64,000 nt of DNA, from assembly GCF_022828325.1 (NCBI RefSeq), contig NZ_JAJQJS010000002.1:1-64000 (forward strand), written 5' to 3'. The notes under the pieces are model-generated. The model ran no database searches, was not told the origin of the DNA, and was given only the letters and a program-made list of their open reading frames with translations. The translations under genes were made by a program, and so were the position numbers. Origin of the DNA: Candidatus Nanosynbacter sp. TM7-076. GTDB lineage: Bacteria; Patescibacteriota; Saccharimonadia; Saccharimonadales; Saccharimonadaceae. Position 1 is the stretch's first letter. The number at the start of each line of letters is the position of its first letter. Of the stretch, positions 30,247-39,186 are shown piece by piece.

Positions 30247-30795
30247 TTAATTTTCCAATCGTAGGAACTTGGTGAGGTGCGCCTCCCCATAACTACGACT
30301 GTCCACCACAACAGTTTTGTCTTGAACTGGCACCTCACCTATTCCTGGATGTGATAATATCATAGTTCCACCCGGTTTGAGTAGTCTCATTAACTTGGAA
30401 ACTGTGGAAAACTGTGGATTGTGGTACGGCGGATCGGCAAAAATAATATCGAACTCCCCTGTTGAACTCGCACTTTCTAGCCAATTTATTATCGTTGTTT
30501 TTATTACAATAGATTTTTCTTCGACGCCCAAAATGCTTATGTTTTCAGCAATTACTCGCTGAGCGACTCGATCTCGCTCCACGAAAACCACCGACTCTGC
30601 GCCGCGACTTAATGCCTCTAGTCCAACAGCACCAGACCCCGCAAAAGCATCCAAAACCCGCGCGCCGCGTATCGATCCACCTAAAGAATTGAACATAGCT
30701 GAACGTACTCGCTCACCCATAGGATGTGTAGTTGAGCCGGACGGAGTTTTTATGAATCGCCCACCAAATTCGCCAGAGACAATCCTAACTCTCAC
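30247..30795 (-). CDS. rsmD: 16S rRNA (guanine966-N2)-methyltransferase
   Basis: I start at the GTG at 30795 (VRVRIVSGEFGG), nine bases after GAGG; an in-frame TTG 15 bases earlier is an alternative. RsmD methylates G966 of 16S rRNA using S-adenosylmethionine. Visible family features: the N-terminal RIVSGEFGGR, the cofactor motif VLDAFAGSGAVGLEALSRGA and the catalytic FADPPYHNP. The length (about 182 residues) is normal. Last gene of the leftward tyrS operon; it overlaps the preceding phospholipase-like gene and is followed by a terminator. Confidence 0.92.
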   Translation of the reverse strand: MRVRIVSGEFGGRFIKTPSGSTTHPMGERVRSAMFNSLGGSIRGARVLDAFAGSGAVGLEALSRGAESVVFVERDRVAQRVIAENISILGVEEKSIVIKTTIINWLESASSTGEFDIIFADPPYHNPQFSTVSKLMRLLKPGGTMILSHPGIGEVPVQDKTVVVDSRSYGEAHLTKFLRLEN

Positions 30796-31609
30796 TTTTT
30801 TCTGCCTCAAGTTTCCAAATAGACGCCAGCCAGCCCAACATCACCGACTTTATAATAATCGGCATCAGCTCGTGATTTGTCTGCCAAGCAAGGTCCGTCG
30901 TCCAACCACTCTTACTAAAATTGTCATACATTTTCATCGATGTCACGGCGTGAACTTGGCTCAAATAATACTCACGATAGCCGTGATTTTTAACTTGCAA
31001 TATCTCATCGTTACTCGGAATTGCGTCCTTAAAACGTGGATATGCCACCACGCTAGCTACGCCAGCCTCAAACGCCACGTGCGTCGTCATCATACCTTTG
31101 GCGCCCCAGAATTTCCAGTTGTTCTTAATCAGTTCAATTCCATTATCGCCCTTCATGAGATTTTTCTTCAAAATTGAGGTTCGCGTCTCCAACCCTTCAC
31201 CGCCGCGAAGTTCCGCCATAGCCTGCTCCAGAGGAAAATGATGAGCCGGAGTCAAACCGTCGGTAATCGCGTGTGCCATCCAAGCCGCCTCAAATGCTGC
31301 TCGCTCGGAATTATTTGTTCGCAGCGCCTCGGCTAAATTGCCAATATGCCCGTCAATCATCTCCAAAAGTGCAGTGTCATTTGGATCGTCCGGATTTATA
31401 AAGTGCCACGGTTCGTCCACGGCTGGACTTTTTCGTTTAACGCCATCAGGGCCATTCTTGCCCTCAAAATGAAGAATATTTTTAATGTCAGGAAAATCAC
31501 ACCAATCCGGAAGAATTGGTTCTATATTTCTCCTTGCGACTCGATCTATTTTTTGGTGGACGCCAATAAATCGACCAGAGCTATCCCTAATTGTTGTTCC
31601 TGCGTACAT
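30785..31609 (-). CDS. Zinc-dependent phospholipase C/nuclease-fold-like protein
   Basis: The 274-residue soluble protein contains WHFINPDDPND (about residue 68), followed by WMAHAITDGLTPAHHFP (about 110 to 126). His/Asp spacing of this sort is found in the zinc-dependent phospholipase C / S1-P1 nuclease fold. The later HGYREYY and SQVHAVTS segments may add ligands. No signal peptide is visible. The assignment is by motif only, and the true substrate is unknown. It sits between recG (one base apart) and rsmD. Confidence 0.55.
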   Translation of the reverse strand: MYAGTTIRDSSGRFIGVHQKIDRVARRNIEPILPDWCDFPDIKNILHFEGKNGPDGVKRKSPAVDEPWHFINPDDPNDTALLEMIDGHIGNLAEALRTNNSERAAFEAAWMAHAITDGLTPAHHFPLEQAMAELRGGEGLETRTSILKKNLMKGDNGIELIKNNWKFWGAKGMMTTHVAFEAGVASVVAYPRFKDAIPSNDEILQVKNHGYREYYLSQVHAVTSMKMYDNFSKSGWTTDLAWQTNHELMPIIIKSVMLGWLASIWKLEAEKSES

Positions 31610-31610
31610 A

Positions 31611-33653
31611 TTAATTTAAAACAGTTAATCGCTGATAGCGACTGACGGCGTGCGCCAGATGATTATATTGTAGCAAATCTTGCCCCTCTTTGACAAAGCG
31701 TTCAGCTTCGGCTTGAGCGCGAGCAATTAGTGCCGCATCCGCCAGTGAGGCAATTTTCAAGTTCAAATCCCCGTGTTGCATTTTGCCGTAAATCTCGCCA
31801 GGTCCACGCAATTTCAAATCAACCTCCGCCAAATAAAATCCGTCTTGCGACTTCTCAATCTCCCGAAGTCGTTGGCTCGGCTTGTCGTGACCACTCATCA
31901 TCAAATAACAAAAGCTCTGACACTTCCCGCGCCCAACTCGTCCGCGCAATTGATGCAATTGACTCAATCCAAAATTGTCCGCATTCTCAATCAACATCAC
32001 CGTCGCATTCGGCACGTTCACACCAACCTCAACCACAGTCGTACTGACTAGCATATCCAGCTCACCATCCGCAAATTTCTGCATCACTTCAGCTTTTTCT
32101 TCGGCAGGAAGCTTTCCATGCAACAAACCAACTCGACGATGGCTGAAAACAGTCTTAGACAATTTATTATATTCCGCCTCCACCGATTTCTTATCATTAT
32201 CTGGATTATCATCAATCAACGGACAAATAACGTAAGCTTGGCGACCTTTAGCTAGTTCATTTTCAATCGATTCGTAAAGCTTCGGAGCTGATGCTGGTGA
32301 CCAAATCTTAGTCTGAATCGGCTGACGACCAGAGGGCAACTCGTCCAGAATAGAAATATCCAATTCTCCATACAATGTCAGCGCCAGACTGCGCGGAATC
32401 GGCGTGGCGGTCATACTTAAAAGATGTGGCATAAAATCAGACTTTTCTAACAAAGCTTGCCGCTGCTTCACGCCAAATCGGTGCTGTTCGTCGATCACCG
32501 CAAAACCCAATTTATGATACGCAACCTTTTCCTGAATTAGAGCGTGAGTACCGACCACAACGTCAATGTTACCGCTAGCCAAATTGTCCAACAATTGACT
32601 GCGCGCCGCACCTTTCACGTGGCCCGTCAGAAGCGCAACGGACATACCAAATGGCGACAATAACTCGTCAAGCGTCTTCGCATGTTGCTGCGCCAAAATC
32701 TCCGTCGGCGCCATAATTGCCGTCTGGAAACCATCCTTCGCCACTTCCGCAGCCACCAATCCCGCAACGACAGTTTTTCCCGAGCCAACATCTCCTTGCA
32801 ATAACCGATTCATCGGATGATCAGACTCCAGATCTTGCAGAATTTGCCACGCAGCTCGGCGCTGAGCATTCGTCAAGGGGAACGGTAATTGATCGACGAA
32901 ACTCTTCACGACCGACTTATTAAACGGAATTTTCCAGCCTGTTAATCTAGTCTGTTCTTGCTTGTTAAATTGTGCCGCCAATATCATTTCGAACAGCTCC
33001 TCAAACGCCAGGCGCTCACGACCGCGGGAAATTTCCTCGTGAGTTTTTGGCGCGTGAAGAAATTTAACCGCCTCAGAACGACTAACCAATTTTTGGCGCC
33101 GAATAATGTTTTCCGGCAAAGTCTCGGGCAAAAAATCCATAATTGGATGAATATTTTTCATCAAATCTTGCACAGTTTTTGGGCGGAGATTTTTGATCGA
33201 TTTATAAATCGGCTGAATTCCAGATGCGTTTTCTATCGTTGTCTTAGCAACTTCTTTTGCTAACTCGACGGACGGATTATTGATTTGATAGCAATTATAT
33301 TGCATACCAAATTGACCAGAAAAAATAAATTCCGCATCAGATTTTAATTGCGTTTCGCGGTAAGGCTGATTAAACCAAACTGCCTTAACCTTGCCTGATT
33401 TATCCGCCAAAACCGCGGTCGTGATTCTAAGTCCTCGCCGAACAATACGCGTCGAAACCGACTCGCAGCGCGCCTTAACAGTAACTTTTCCCGGCTGAAG
33501 ATCTGCGATATTAACCGCGGTCGAATAATCGTCATATGCTCGCGGCAAAAAATCCAAAGCGTCGGAAATCGTTTTAAGACCGGCCGCTGCTAAAGCCTGA
33601 GCAGTTTTCGGCCCGACGCCTTTAATTTGCTCAAGAGGAGTTGTTAGTTTCAT
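31611..33653 (-). CDS. recG: ATP-dependent DNA helicase RecG
   Basis: RecG reverses stalled replication forks and moves Holliday junctions. The 680-residue protein has the N-terminal wedge/OB region (LEQIKGVGPKTAQAL; TVKARCESVSTRIVRRG), helicase motif I (LLQGDVGSGKTVVAG), motif II DEQHRFG, motif III SMTATPIPRSL, and motif VI HQLRGRVGRG. Length is normal. The ATG follows the HAD gene stop codon directly (TAG then ATG), so it is coupled within the operon. Confidence 0.97.
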   Translation of the reverse strand: MKLTTPLEQIKGVGPKTAQALAAAGLKTISDALDFLPRAYDDYSTAVNIADLQPGKVTVKARCESVSTRIVRRGLRITTAVLADKSGKVKAVWFNQPYRETQLKSDAEFIFSGQFGMQYNCYQINNPSVELAKEVAKTTIENASGIQPIYKSIKNLRPKTVQDLMKNIHPIMDFLPETLPENIIRRQKLVSRSEAVKFLHAPKTHEEISRGRERLAFEELFEMILAAQFNKQEQTRLTGWKIPFNKSVVKSFVDQLPFPLTNAQRRAAWQILQDLESDHPMNRLLQGDVGSGKTVVAGLVAAEVAKDGFQTAIMAPTEILAQQHAKTLDELLSPFGMSVALLTGHVKGAARSQLLDNLASGNIDVVVGTHALIQEKVAYHKLGFAVIDEQHRFGVKQRQALLEKSDFMPHLLSMTATPIPRSLALTLYGELDISILDELPSGRQPIQTKIWSPASAPKLYESIENELAKGRQAYVICPLIDDNPDNDKKSVEAEYNKLSKTVFSHRRVGLLHGKLPAEEKAEVMQKFADGELDMLVSTTVVEVGVNVPNATVMLIENADNFGLSQLHQLRGRVGRGKCQSFCYLMMSGHDKPSQRLREIEKSQDGFYLAEVDLKLRGPGEIYGKMQHGDLNLKIASLADAALIARAQAEAERFVKEGQDLLQYNHLAHAVSRYQRLTVLN

Positions 33654-34409
33654 CTACGAAACGGCGTTGATACCTTCCAGGGCGTAAGCCGTATCTTCCC
33701 AACCTCTCACGCCGATTGAATCTACGCCCATTTGCTTCACTGGAAAATCATTGCCGCCTTCTTCAATTTTGTCACCAAAGAACAGCGTCTCCTCTTTCGA
33801 CCAGCCATTCAGTTTAAGCAACCTGCCAATTCCATAAGCCTTATCAATTCCCGGAAGCGTGATGTCAGTGCTAGTCGTACCACCAATTCGCACTTCAAGC
33901 CCAGGTAACTTCTCCGCAACCTTGTCGCGATATATCGGACGGACATCCTTATATTTTTCAGCCCACTCATATTTATCTTCAGGCGTAGCTTGCTGCCCCA
34001 AAGCCGACATAGTAATCTGGCTATGTCGATCTTCAATTATTTCACCCGCAGGATTCTCGCACCAAATGCCCATTTCCTTCGCAACTTCTTCCAACGCCGC
34101 AGTTATCTGAGTTTTTTGCTCGTCAGACAAATCGTTTGCATACTGAATTTTCCATTCATCATCAGCGGCGTCAAATCGATAATATCGAGTTCCGCAAGTC
34201 GGCATCGCGTGGAACTTCTGAAGTAACTCCGGAGTAACATTCAATCTATCAATCACCTGCTTCTTTATCTGCTGAAACGTGCCACCAGTAATCACGCAAA
34301 CGTCATAGTTCTCAAGCAATCGACTAAGAATCTCCGCCATACGGTCGCTAATTGGCGATTTTGTAATTGCTAGCGTATCGTCCAAGTCAAAACCGATAAT
34401 TTTCTTCAT
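33654..34409 (-). CDS. HAD-IIB phosphatase, phosphomannomutase-like
   Basis: The 251-residue protein has HAD motif I DLDDTL (residues 7 to 12), motif II TGG (about 42), a cap region containing AMPTCGTRYY and motif IV GDKIEEGGNDFP. The cap and the metal loop resemble the eukaryotic-type phosphomannomutases (HAD-IIB), so it is a sugar-phosphate phosphatase or mutase; the substrate is not certain. The ATG overlaps the tyrS stop (TAATG). Confidence 0.8.
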   Translation of the reverse strand: MKKIIGFDLDDTLAITKSPISDRMAEILSRLLENYDVCVITGGTFQQIKKQVIDRLNVTPELLQKFHAMPTCGTRYYRFDAADDEWKIQYANDLSDEQKTQITAALEEVAKEMGIWCENPAGEIIEDRHSQITMSALGQQATPEDKYEWAEKYKDVRPIYRDKVAEKLPGLEVRIGGTTSTDITLPGIDKAYGIGRLLKLNGWSKEETLFFGDKIEEGGNDFPVKQMGVDSIGVRGWEDTAYALEGINAVS

Positions 34410-35629
34410 TATTCATCCCCTTCCATAATTAATACGAACGTGTTTTTACCCTTCTTTAATAACGACGTGTCATTGACGACTTTATTTTCGGCAAGTTTTT
34501 CTCCGTTTAGGCTAATAGCTCCAGATTTTAACAATCGCTTTGCTTCGCCATTAGAGCCAACCGCCCCAGATTCTACCAGCGCTTCAATCACATCAATGCC
34601 AGCATCAACGCAAGGAATTTCTTCAGCCAAAGCGCCTAAATCATCGTTCGACAATTTCTTAAAATCGCCGCCACCAAACAAAACTTCAGTTACGCGCTCA
34701 ACAGATTCACGACGCGCGCTACCGTGGACAATGTCAGTAACTTCACGAGCCAAAACCTTCTGCGCCGAACGAGCACCAGGATTTACGGCATGATTTTCAG
34801 CAATAGCTTCAATGGTGTCGCGGTCCAACATCGTAAATATCTTCATATATTCAATCGCGCTCTCATCATCGACATTCAGCCAGAATTGATAGAATTTATA
34901 GACGCTGGTTTTATTTTCATCAAGCCAAACCGCGCCACCTTCAGATTTACCGAATTTACGACCAGTCGACTTATTGATAAGCAAAGGTGCAGTCATTGCG
35001 TAGACTTCGGTGTTTTCTTTTTTACGAATCAAATCCACGCCAGATAATAAATTACCCCATTGATCCGATCCACCAATTTGCATATTCACGCCATATTGAT
35101 TAAATAGATGCCAAAAATCATAGCCCTGAAGTAAAGTGTAAGTGAACTCCGCAAAACTCAAACCTTTGCCGTTGTTAATGCGCGCCTTGAAAAATTCGCG
35201 GCTCACCAAATCCGCCATATTGAAATTTTTACCGATATCGCGAAGAAACGGCAGTAATTCCAGATCAGCCAGCCAATCAGCATTGTCAACCAAAGTAAAA
35301 TCTCGTCCAGCAAAAATTCGCGAAACTTGGGATTTTAAGGCTTGCTTGTTATGCTCAATTTCCTCGTACGGAAGCAGGTTTCGCTCTTCCGTGTCGCGCA
35401 TATCGCCAATCATTCCCGTGCCGCCACCGACGAGCAAAAACACTTTATGTCCGCGCTCCAAAAAATGCCGAACCATCATATAGACTGCCAAATGACCCAC
35501 GTGCAAGCTGTCCGCCGAAGGATCCGTCCCCAAATAGAGCGTGAAATTCTCCGAATCGATAAGTTTGTCGTCAGTAAATGTGGTCTGGTTCCAGAATCCA
35601 CGCCATTGTAATTCTTCTGATAATTTCAT
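34409..35629 (-). CDS. tyrS: Tyrosyl-tRNA synthetase
   Basis: TyrS charges tRNA-Tyr. The 406-residue protein has the HIGH-type motif DSLHVGHLAVYM (about residues 36 to 47), the tyrosine-binding GYDFWHL region, GGSDQWGN and the KMSKS-type RKFGKSEGG, with a C-terminal S4 RNA-binding domain (about 345 to 400). First gene of the leftward operon. AGGAGTG precedes the ATG, and a -10 TATACT at 35651-35656 (minus) gives a short leader, divergent from the penicillin-binding protein gene. Confidence 0.97.
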   Translation of the reverse strand: MKLSEELQWRGFWNQTTFTDDKLIDSENFTLYLGTDPSADSLHVGHLAVYMMVRHFLERGHKVFLLVGGGTGMIGDMRDTEERNLLPYEEIEHNKQALKSQVSRIFAGRDFTLVDNADWLADLELLPFLRDIGKNFNMADLVSREFFKARINNGKGLSFAEFTYTLLQGYDFWHLFNQYGVNMQIGGSDQWGNLLSGVDLIRKKENTEVYAMTAPLLINKSTGRKFGKSEGGAVWLDENKTSVYKFYQFWLNVDDESAIEYMKIFTMLDRDTIEAIAENHAVNPGARSAQKVLAREVTDIVHGSARRESVERVTEVLFGGGDFKKLSNDDLGALAEEIPCVDAGIDVIEALVESGAVGSNGEAKRLLKSGAISLNGEKLAENKVVNDTSLLKKGKNTFVLIMEGDE

Positions 35630-35650
35630 ATCACTCCTTTTCTATATATT

Positions 35651-35656
35651 AGTATA
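35651..35656 (-). promoter_or_regulatory. -10 of the tyrS operon
   Basis: Minus-strand TATACT, 21 bases before the tyrS ATG, with a weak -35. The mRNA would have a short Shine-Dalgarno-containing leader. It lies back to back with the penicillin-binding protein promoter in a 73-base gap. Confidence 0.5.
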
Positions 35657-35668
35657 GCAATTTTACAA

Positions 35669-35696
35669 TTGAAGCGAAACATATGCGTGATATAAT
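35669..35696 (+). promoter_or_regulatory. Leaderless promoter of the PBP gene
   Basis: TTGAAG (35669-35674), 16 bases, TATAAT (35691-35696) with TGA before it. The GTG start follows six bases later. Confidence 0.8.
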
Positions 35697-35702
35697 AGAA
35701 TT

Positions 35703-38363
35703 GTGAAGAAAAAGACTACGATAAGCACCGCCGGACACGGCTCAAGCGATAAGAAATCTCCGTCGAAACGGATGAACTTATATGCCAATTTGGCGCAGAA
35801 ACATAAGACTAAAAAAGATAAGGACGCGCGTGAACGAGCGGAATATTTGGCGACTTTGCCGAAACATCCCGTAAAGCGATTCTTTTATCGGTTACATCCG
35901 AAGCGACTAGCGAAATATTGGTTCTCCAAGCGCGGCGGACTGATGGCGCTGAAAATTCTTGGTGTCAGTATCTTGTTGATGTTGCTACTTATCGGCGGAA
36001 TGTTCGCCTATTTCCGTAAAGACCTCGATAAAATTCGCCCTGGCGAGCTTGCTAAGCGCGTCCAGACGACCGTCACTAAATATTATGACCGCAATGACAA
36101 TTTGCTTTGGGAAGATAAAGGCACAGGTAATTATCAATTGGTTGTTGAATCTGACCAGATTAGCGACTATTTGAAAAAAGCCACTGTCGCAATTGAGGAC
36201 CGAAACTTCTATAATCACCACGGCATCAGTATTAGCGGTATGTTGCGCGCGATGCTCTCAACCGCTTCACGACGCCAAGTTCAGGGTGGGTCAACTCTGA
36301 CACAGCAGCTAGTCAAGCAAGTCTTCTTCGCAGACGAGGCCGGCGACCGATCAATTAGCGGTATTCCTCGAAAGATCAAGGAAATCATCCTAGCTATTGA
36401 AGTTGAGCGAATGTACAGCAAAGACCAAATTCTGTCATTATATCTGAATGAATCTCCGTACGGCGGTCGTCGTAACGGCGCAGAGTCTGCCGCTCAGACA
36501 TATTTTGGCAAGCATGCTAAAGATCTGACGCTGGCGGAAGCGGCGTTAATTGCTGGTATTCCACAGAATCCAACTTATTACAATCCGTACAACACCGCTG
36601 GAAATAAAGCTTTGATTGCCCGACAACATACAGTTCTGGATTACATGGCCGAGCAAGGCGTTATTACCAAGGATGAGGCTGAAAAAGCTAAAAAGATTGA
36701 CATTTTAAGCACGCTAAAGCCGCAGACCGAGCACTTGGAGAATATTAAGGCTCCTCACTTCTTACTAATGGTTCGCAATCAGTTGAGTAAAGAGCTTGGC
36801 GAATCAGTCGTTGGACGCGGTGGATTGACGATTAAAACCACCCTCGACTGGCGAATTCAGGAGAAACTTGAAAATGAAATGAAATCGTTCTTTGCAACTG
36901 GTCGACCAGATTCTGTGCGAATTAGTAACGGCGCCGCAACAGTCGAAGACGTTCAGACTGGACAAATCGTAGCACTTGTTGGTAGCCGTGACTTTAATTA
37001 CACTGGCTTCGGTCAGGACAACGCCGCAGTTTCCTATATTCAGCCAGGCTCTACGATTAAGTCGCTTGTCTTTGCTCAATTGTTCGACAAACACGACAGC
37101 AAGCAAGCATACGGTAGCGGCACCGTCTTAGCCGATGAAAATATCGATAAACTGTACGGCGCAACTCTAAGAAACTGGGACAATAAGTTTATGGGTGCCA
37201 TCAATATTCGAAGAGCGCTAGCTCTATCTCGAAACGTCCCAGCCATTAAAGCCGCTTACATCGTTGGCGACGGATCCGCTAAACCAGTCGTCGAGGGAAT
37301 CCGCAGGATGGGCGACACCAACTATTGCCGCCAGGAAGAAAATGCCGGCGGTTACGGACTCGGTGCAGCAATTGGCGCATGTGGAACCAAGCAGACAGAA
37401 TTAGTAAATGCCTACTCAACGCTGGCGCGAATGGGAGTCCAAAAAGACATTTCAAGTGTTATCGAGGTGAAGAACAGCCAAGGTGAAACTCTGAAAAAAT
37501 GGAAAGATGAAGGCAAGCAAGTTATCGACTCGCAATCAGCGTACATTGTGAACGACATCTTGTCCGACCGAACTCCTGGACTTCACGGCTGGATGGGCGT
37601 CAATGGCGTTCGAACCTCTGCAAAGACTGGTACATCCGACAAGGGTTCGCAGCCAAAAGACCTCTGGATTGTTAATTACAGCCCAGCTCTGGTTATGGGA
37701 ATGTGGCTCGGAAACTCCGACACCAGCGTGATTGGTACATCAGCTTCCAACTACGGTATGCCGGTGATTAGAAGCGTTATGGAATTTGCCCACACCCAAG
37801 TTTACGCCAAAGAAGGCAAATGGAAGTCAGGTCAATGGTATGAGCGACCAAGCGGAATCCAGACTGTCAACGGTGAACTCTACCCGTCATGGTGGAATAA
37901 GAGACAAAGTCAGTCTACAGAGAAAATTACCTTCGATAAAGTCTCTAAGAAGAAGGCGACAAACTGTACTCCGGATGGCGCAAAGGAAGAAATTGAAGTG
38001 ACAAAGATTATTGATCCTTTGACTAAGAAAGAATCAATCACCGTTCCTTCAGGCTACGACGCAAACGCAGAAGATGACGTTCACAAGTGCGACGACACCA
38101 AGCCACAAATTGGAGCGATATCATACACCAATAGTGGTAAGAAATATACGATAAGCGTTGATGTTACGGCAGGAACTTGGGGCTTATCGGCAATCGAAAT
38201 TACCGTGGACGGAAAGAGTATTAAGAGTTCAGAAATTACTTCAAGCGGCAAGCAGACCGCCACGGTAGAACTTGATACGGTAGGAGCACACACAGTTTCT
38301 GTAACCGTAAGAGACTCTGCATATTACACCGCCACTTCAACTGGCAGCATTCAAGTTCACTAA
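35703..38363 (+). CDS. Class A penicillin-binding protein
   Basis: The 886-residue bifunctional enzyme polymerises and crosslinks peptidoglycan. A basic cytoplasmic N-terminus (1 to 80) is followed by a transmembrane helix (about 85 to 107). The glycosyltransferase-51 domain shows AIEDRNFYNHHG and GGSTLTQQLVKQ. The transpeptidase domain has the catalytic STIK, SRN (ALSRNVPAIK) and KTG (SAKTGTSD) motifs. The C-terminal 100 residues form an extracellular beta domain, probably Ig-like. It starts with GTG and has no leader. The gene converges with the PIN/TRAM gene, five bases apart. Confidence 0.95.
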   Translation: MKKKTTISTAGHGSSDKKSPSKRMNLYANLAQKHKTKKDKDARERAEYLATLPKHPVKRFFYRLHPKRLAKYWFSKRGGLMALKILGVSILLMLLLIGGMFAYFRKDLDKIRPGELAKRVQTTVTKYYDRNDNLLWEDKGTGNYQLVVESDQISDYLKKATVAIEDRNFYNHHGISISGMLRAMLSTASRRQVQGGSTLTQQLVKQVFFADEAGDRSISGIPRKIKEIILAIEVERMYSKDQILSLYLNESPYGGRRNGAESAAQTYFGKHAKDLTLAEAALIAGIPQNPTYYNPYNTAGNKALIARQHTVLDYMAEQGVITKDEAEKAKKIDILSTLKPQTEHLENIKAPHFLLMVRNQLSKELGESVVGRGGLTIKTTLDWRIQEKLENEMKSFFATGRPDSVRISNGAATVEDVQTGQIVALVGSRDFNYTGFGQDNAAVSYIQPGSTIKSLVFAQLFDKHDSKQAYGSGTVLADENIDKLYGATLRNWDNKFMGAINIRRALALSRNVPAIKAAYIVGDGSAKPVVEGIRRMGDTNYCRQEENAGGYGLGAAIGACGTKQTELVNAYSTLARMGVQKDISSVIEVKNSQGETLKKWKDEGKQVIDSQSAYIVNDILSDRTPGLHGWMGVNGVRTSAKTGTSDKGSQPKDLWIVNYSPALVMGMWLGNSDTSVIGTSASNYGMPVIRSVMEFAHTQVYAKEGKWKSGQWYERPSGIQTVNGELYPSWWNKRQSQSTEKITFDKVSKKKATNCTPDGAKEEIEVTKIIDPLTKKESITVPSGYDANAEDDVHKCDDTKPQIGAISYTNSGKKYTISVDVTAGTWGLSAIEITVDGKSIKSSEITSSGKQTATVELDTVGAHTVSVTVRDSAYYTATSTGSIQVH

Positions 38364-38382
38364 ATAAACTATTGTTTATTTA
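38361..38382. repeat. Palindrome spanning two convergent stop codons
   Basis: TAAATAAAC (38361-38369), TATT, GTTTATTTA (38374-38382). The left end is the stop codon of the penicillin-binding protein gene and the TAG of the PIN/TRAM gene lies within it. It may serve as a weak bidirectional terminator. Confidence 0.55.
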
Positions 38383-39175
38383 CCAAATTAATCAGCTCAG
38401 CCTCGTGTTGAGCTGATGTTTTTGAGCGACCATTTGTGCGCTTTTTAGGAACGCTAGTCTTCTGCTTTACAGGTTTTTTCTGTTCAACAACAAGCTTCGC
38501 AAACATCATTTTTCCAGCGTCGGTCTGCAAACTTCGGATAATCTCAATTTTCTTCGTTTGCCCAATGTAGCGCTTGGCGTTCTCAACAACCACCATCGTT
38601 CCATCTTTCAAATAGCCAACTGCCTGATGAGAATCTTGCCCCTTCTGCGACAGCTCCAGATCCAGCTCGTCACCAGGCAAATAGCTCATTCTCAAACTTT
38701 TCGCCAGCTCATTGATATTCAAAACCTTAACGCCGTCAACTTGCGCCACCTTATTCAAATTGTAATCAAGCGTCAATACTGCCGCATCCATCTCCTTCGC
38801 CAATTTCAGTAAGCGCGAATCCACGCCTTCAGGGACGCGAATATTGTCATCGTAAAGCTCGAATGAAGACTTCAAAATATCCTTAAGCTCCTTCACGACA
38901 TCCATACCGAATCGCGCTCTTTCACGCTTGTCGTGGTCTGCACCGTCGGCTAGTAATTGCAATTCTGTCAATACGCTCCTTGGCACAATAATTTTACCCA
39001 GCAGAAATCCAGTCTTAGCTAGCTCAATCACTCGTCCGTCCATAAGCACTGACGTGTCGATCAAAATCGGCGCCGCGCCTACCGACAAATTTCGTCGCGG
39101 TTTCGCCAAGAAATAGACCTCAGCCGCCAAGCCAAGCAACATTATAATTATTATCAATCCGTAAAAATCTTTCAT
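38369..39175 (-). CDS. Membrane-anchored PIN-TRAM protein
   Basis: The 268-residue protein has an N-terminal membrane helix (about 4 to 25), a PIN nuclease-like domain (LIDTSVLMDGR, with the first Asp near residue 40, and AVLTLDYNLNKVA), then a TRAM RNA-binding domain (about 170 to 225; GYLKDGTMVVVENAKRYIGQ) and a basic tail. The layout matches the YacL family of RNA-acting membrane proteins in Gram-positive bacteria. It is the last gene of the nusA-clpC-radA operon, 11 bases after radA, with GAAAGGG before the ATG. Confidence 0.85.
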   Translation of the reverse strand: MKDFYGLIIIIMLLGLAAEVYFLAKPRRNLSVGAAPILIDTSVLMDGRVIELAKTGFLLGKIIVPRSVLTELQLLADGADHDKRERARFGMDVVKELKDILKSSFELYDDNIRVPEGVDSRLLKLAKEMDAAVLTLDYNLNKVAQVDGVKVLNINELAKSLRMSYLPGDELDLELSQKGQDSHQAVGYLKDGTMVVVENAKRYIGQTKKIEIIRSLQTDAGKMMFAKLVVEQKKPVKQKTSVPKKRTNGRSKTSAQHEAELINLVNKQ

Positions 39176-39186
39176 TTTTTCCCTTT